A DNA stretch of 64,000 nt from Albifimbria verrucaria. Its lineage: Eukaryota > Ascomycota > Sordariomycetes > Hypocreales > Stachybotryaceae. Shown here in pieces: positions 59,891 to 64,000 of this stretch; the stretch's first letter is position 1; each line of letters starts with the position of its first letter. Location of the stretch: positions 2,232,001 through 2,296,000 of the forward strand of contig JAHREC010000011.1 of assembly GCA_020081605.1 (NCBI GenBank), read 5' to 3'. The notes under the pieces are model-generated. The model saw nothing but the letters and a program-made list of their open reading frames with translations, made no database searches and had not been told where the DNA came from. The position numbers and the translations under genes were made by a program.

Positions 59891-61581
59891 GGTTGGTGGT
59901 GGTATGAAGGAACTAGAGCAACTGGCGAGAGAAATTGACAAAAATCAAGGGGTCACCAAAGGAGGAGGCCGGCGAGGATCGAAGGATCCCGTGTGTCAGA
60001 CTTGAGGACGAGCAACGTAGCCAGGCCAATTGGAGTGGTGTTGGGAGGAGAGTTGCGAACTAAGGACGGTTGATGAAGCGAAGGATGTCGGGTCAGTGAC
60101 GTCGAGCAGCCAGTCACGGTGGACGCGTGGGGTAAAGTGGGCCTATGGATTGGCTGCGACGGGCCATGTGCCTCGGGACGGAGCATTTTCTCAGACATAA
60201 AGGTAGTAACGTTAGGTAAGGTAGGTAGTCTGTACTCTGTACAGAGTAGTTCTGTCGATATGATAAAACTAGAAACTTGGAGATTGGGCCTTTACCTGCC
60301 AATGCCAAGTCAATTGGGTCGCAATTGATTTATTTAAGAACGCGCAGCCCTGCCAGATAACCATTCATGCATGATTGTACCCAACTCGACAACCGATCAC
60401 CGGCCGGCCACAACCCGCTCCACAGCAACGCTGCCAACACAGCCACGCTCCGGCGTTAGGCATAGCGTCCCGGCGCCAGGGCGGGCTGCCAAGTCCCTCC
60501 AAGCCCTCGTCCTTTTCCTTTTCCCTCTTCCTTTCCCTCCTGGATCTTCTAGATCGGCGCCCCGGGGCTCTTCCAGTCCGAGGCTGCCGGAGCGCGCACT
60601 AACGAGCCCGAGAGAAAAGGAAGGAAACGGCCAGCGCTATCTGATGACCTCATGGGGCTTCTCGCCGTGCCTGAACATCATTTTTCGCTTTCGCTCTTGT
60701 TTCGAGAAGATGGGCAAGTGCGACCCGGCTGATTCGGCAATTGCCATGTATGAACTGCAACTTTTCTACTCTGTACACACACTATTATGAAGTCCTACAA
60801 ATATTAAACATCATCACCATTCTCATCACTATTCCCAGCGCCACCATCACCACTACCACCACTGCTACTACTTACTCTCCTTCCTCTTCTCCATCCTTCC
60901 ACCGTTCCCACTCCTGCTATCTCTGCTAGCTTCTCATTTACTTTGACCGTGGACCTTTACTTGTGATCTTGCGCATATAGGATCCCATTTTTTCATCTAC
61001 CAGTCCCACTCTCGCTCTCCCCTCGGCCCTCGACGCTTTCACGTGCTTCATCCGCCCAGTTCGTCTTGTGCATCGCTGCATTGCGGGATCCGCAAGCTAC
61101 CGGGGTTGCAGGACGCTCAGCCTTAGGCCCATGCTTGGGGTCCCTCGTCCTCTCCTGCATCTCACGATTGCCGCCGTTGGGCGTTCTTCTGAGCCAATTA
61201 ACCGACGGCCCCGGATGCCCCGGGTCGTAATTAGTCCAACCTTCTGCGAGCTTCTTTAATAGATAGCACGAGCCTCAGCCAGGGCAGATTCCCTTTCTGC
61301 TAACCTCGCCGCATGTTTACATGAGTTTCCCCAGGGTTCTATCTCCTGTCAGCAAAGATCCAGATCTGCGTCTCACCCCAGCCTCATCCGCATAGCCCAC
61401 ATAACCAGGGCAACCCCAGAATCCGGGTGCCCTCGTCGCACATTCGATCCGTCAATTCACTCTTAACTCGAATAAGCTGACACATAGATGGCTATGTTCT
61501 GCTTTCCTAACATATCACTCGAAACTCTTCCCCAATTCCGTCCGGCACACTCCTCATCCCTCTCACAGCCACCTCCACGCC
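59891..61581. other. Divergent intergenic region with a 16-base palindrome
   Basis: 1.7 kb between divergent starts. It contains GTTAGGTAAGGTAGGTAG and the palindrome at 60233-60248, an AC/CAT-rich tract near 60805-60890 (CATCACCATTCTCATC, CACCACTGC), and C-rich leader sequence before 61582. No gene seen. Confidence 0.5.
60233..60248. repeat. 16-base perfect palindrome TACTCTGTACAGAGTA
   Basis: Seen directly: the sequence equals its own reverse complement, so it could form a small hairpin or bind a symmetric dimer. It lies ~340 bases upstream of the acid phosphatase start. Confidence 0.8.
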
Positions 61582-64000
61582 ATGACCTCGCATAACCAAC
61601 ACCAGTTTCCTCCAGGCCCTGGGCTGCTGCCCCTTTACCTGACGACGCCAATCTGGTCGAGGACTCCGTTTTCGACGACCAAGATGACGCTCAAGCTGCT
61701 CTCCAACCCGCTATAAGCGCTGTTGCGAGCCACCTTACTTCGCCACTGACCCCTGCCGCTGAGAAGGTTGCTGCTTTGGAAAAGCAACCGGGGACTCATT
61801 GTTCGAAGCAACCAAAGGAAAGACCCTGGAAGAGGTCAGCAACGGATCCAGTAGTCCAGAATTATCGTCCTCGGAACAAACGCCTCTTGCAGGTAGCCCC
61901 CTTCTTTATCCTCGTTGCCCAAGCCTGCCGCTCCAAGTAATTCAATGCTTGGCAACTCACAATCACCACAACAACTTCCTTCTCCCTGGCACGCTGGGCC
62001 AAAAGAAATGGTTGTGAAAGACACCAGGTCACGACATACTCGAGGTGTCCTCGAATCTGCCTTTGGGTCAACGAGACAGCGCCGCTCTGGATCCGCCGGC
62101 CAGGAGGCTCTCAAGCGTCTTCAGAAGGCATTTCCCTCGCTCCATAGTCCCACACATCTCCTTCCATCCCGGCCAGCATCATTTTTCGCCAGCGGATCAA
62201 AGAAACACCATCAAGTAACCTCCCCAAGATGCTCATCGATGACGGAAGCTCCGAGGCAGTCTCATCTCGGCCCTCGGCCTCTACTCTACAGCCGGACTCG
62301 AAACAAGACTCGCCTCGCTTATCACGCCAATCATCCGATTCTCGACCGCCACTGCTTCGCAGAGTAACATCAGATGACAGCCTTCTTTACCATAGCTTAT
62401 CCCGTACATCCTCTCTGGGCGATGATGAGCAGTTCAACGATGTGCGTGCCATGGTGAATATGAGACTGCTCGCCCTCAAAGACAGTCTACCAGAAGTGCC
62501 CAACTTTAAGATGCCAAGTCTACCCAAATTACAAGCATCATCGATACGAAGCTCAAGCGCCTTTAACAACCTCTTCCCGAGTGAGCCATCCACGACTCCG
62601 CCTGCTCTGGAGCGAGACGGAAGTAACGCCTCCAAGGACAATTTGACTGCTCTGGACCATGTCCTCGAGACACTGACCGGCGATATTGTGATTATGGGTG
62701 GCTATCGTGGTTCCATCTTGCGATCGGCTGAACCTCCGCACCAGCAGCTCTGGGCTCCTGTCAAACTTGGCTTTAACATCAGAAGGCCGAACCTAGAAGT
62801 GGGATTGGATGACGAAGACGAGGAGAACATGGAGAAGAAAATCATTCCGTCAGGCATGCTCCAGCACATTGGACCTATTGACGTCTCGCGTAAGCTCTTC
62901 AAGAAGCTCCGTTCATGTGCCAACTACCACAATGGCACTCTTCGTGTTTGGGATTTTGGTTACGATTGGAGACTTAGCCCGCATAGGTCGTCACGCAAGC
63001 TCCAAGAGTTCTTGCAGCGTTTGCCCTCTAACCAGCCAGGTGTTGACCCGGATTCAAAGGGTGCTTTGGTGATTGCACACAGTTTGGGCGGGTTAATCAC
63101 GCGCCACGCCGTGAACCAGCGGCCAGATCTCTTCTCTGGCGTTCTATACGCCGGTGTGCCGCAGCGCTGTATCAACATTCTAGGGCCGTTTCGCAATGGC
63201 GACGTCGTCTTGTTCAACGAGAAGCTTCTCACTGCGCAAGTCAACTTCTCCTTCCGCACCTCCTTTGTTTTCCTACCGGAAGACGGATTTTGCTTCATCG
63301 ACAAGAAAACCCAGGAGTCATATCCTATTGATTTTTATGACCCTCAGGAATGGATCAAATGGCACCTCAGTCCCTGCATGCAGCCAGCTCTCCCACCATT
63401 TAATCGTCCTCAACCCTCGCCACTATCTTCACTATTCCCGAACCCTCTCCGATCTCGCAGCGACAGCAAGTCTGATAAGCTGGCTTCAGATGTAACAACG
63501 GCTAAGGAGCGAACCCTTGCGCCGCACATGAATGCAGGAACACCCCTGTTACAAACGGTGCTCCGATAATCAACAAGCATCAACGACAACGTTACCTTGA
63601 ATACTTGACCCGAACACTCGCAAATACACGCCAATTCCGCGCCGAGCTCGCACATTCGTCTTCCCATCAGTCGGCAAACGCCTACCCGCCCTTCGCTGTT
63701 CTTTACGGCAAAACTATCCCCACCGTATACGCTGCGCAGGTCACCAGCCGTGAGGCCATCCCTGTGCAGACTGTTACGATGACCTACTGTTCCGTGCCGG
63801 TGACGGTGTTGCCTTAGCTAAGGAGTCGATGCTTCCAAATGGCTACTCCATGGTTCGTGGTGGCCGCATCAGCACGGAACGTGGGCACCTTACCATGCTA
63901 GGCGACATGCCTGCCGTGGGTCGGGCTCTGGAGGCGTTGGTCAGGGGACGGAAAAAGGGCATTGGGCTGGGCGCCACGCAAGCGGCGAAAAGTGATGAGG
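61582..64000 (+). CDS. LCAT/alpha-beta hydrolase lipase-like protein, 3' end beyond the window
   Basis: The gene starts MTSHNQHQFPPGPG at 61582 and is still open at 64000. The N-terminal ~280 residues are low-complexity, Ser/Pro/Gln-rich. The catalytic part (from ~62640) includes LDHVLETLTGDIVIMGGYRG, VWDFGYDWRLSP and the nucleophile elbow ALVIAHSLGGLITRH (Ser at about 63084), as in lecithin:cholesterol acyltransferase/lipase-type alpha-beta hydrolases. The C-terminal part reads YLEYLTRTLANTRQFRAEL, DCYDDLLFRAGDGVALAKES and GHLTMLGDMPAVGRALEAL. The substrate is probably a lipid but is not shown. Several one-base breaks: near 61610, 61790, 61905-61915, 62215, 63545 and 63765. The start is uncertain because of the first of these breaks. 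Confidence 0.75.

Overview
The window reads as nuclear DNA of a filamentous ascomycete, most likely a sordariomycete and plausibly Hypocreales. The evidence is short introns (mostly 47-160 nt, GT...AG, often with a CTAAC/CTGAC-like branch site), large gene-free gaps, and gene products that look like Neurospora/Fusarium-type proteins (Cdc42, TORC2 Sin1, an F-box/WD40 protein of the Cdc4/FWD-1 type, a four-RRM Nrd1-type protein, a DUF3517 ubiquitin hydrolase tail). I recognise no rRNA, tRNA, CRISPR array or intact transposon.

Layout, left to right: 3' end of a ubiquitin C-terminal hydrolase (<1-1330 +); an F-box/LRR-like gene (2515-4037 +); a conserved fungal protein of unknown function (5987-7503 +); a PRCC/Mad2B-interacting-type protein (7706-8878 -), divergent from Sin1/Avo1 (9293-11976 +); a small secreted protein (14777-15315 +); an NFKBIL1-like protein (15728-16725 -), divergent from a ZIP metal transporter (17586-18945 +); an F-box/WD40 receptor (23137-25386 +); pyruvate dehydrogenase E1 alpha (26278-27747 +); a broken F-box gene (28684-30487 +); DNA ligase I (31068-34089 +), convergent with a CLC chloride transporter (34456-37500 -), itself divergent from a neurochondrin-family protein (38049-40029 +); a disulfide oxidoreductase (40298-41728 +), tail to tail with Vma22 (41799-42391 -); an MFS transporter (42823-44404 -); Cdc42 (47896-48954 +); a Nrd1-type RNA-binding protein (55139-57490 +), convergent with a histidine acid phosphatase (58217-59890 -); and an LCAT/lipase-like gene open at the right edge (61582->64000 +).

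There is no operon-like or pathway cluster. The genes are mostly housekeeping: growth and polarity signalling (Sin1/TORC2, Cdc42), ubiquitin control (hydrolase, F-box proteins), mitochondrial carbon entry (PDH), replication (ligase), and endomembrane ion and pH balance (CLC, Vma22, ZIP).

One property affects every annotation here. Almost all the longer genes, including essential ones, carry single-base indels, mostly a missing base in a run of C, G or A. This looks like uncorrected long-read sequence, not biology. Coordinates below are for the frame-restored genes, with the breaks listed. I did not find a convincing undescribed system. The most interesting biological points are the dual-start DNA ligase I with a probable mitochondrial presequence, the small amphipathic secreted protein, and recurrent GGTACC-centred palindromes in the intergenic DNA.
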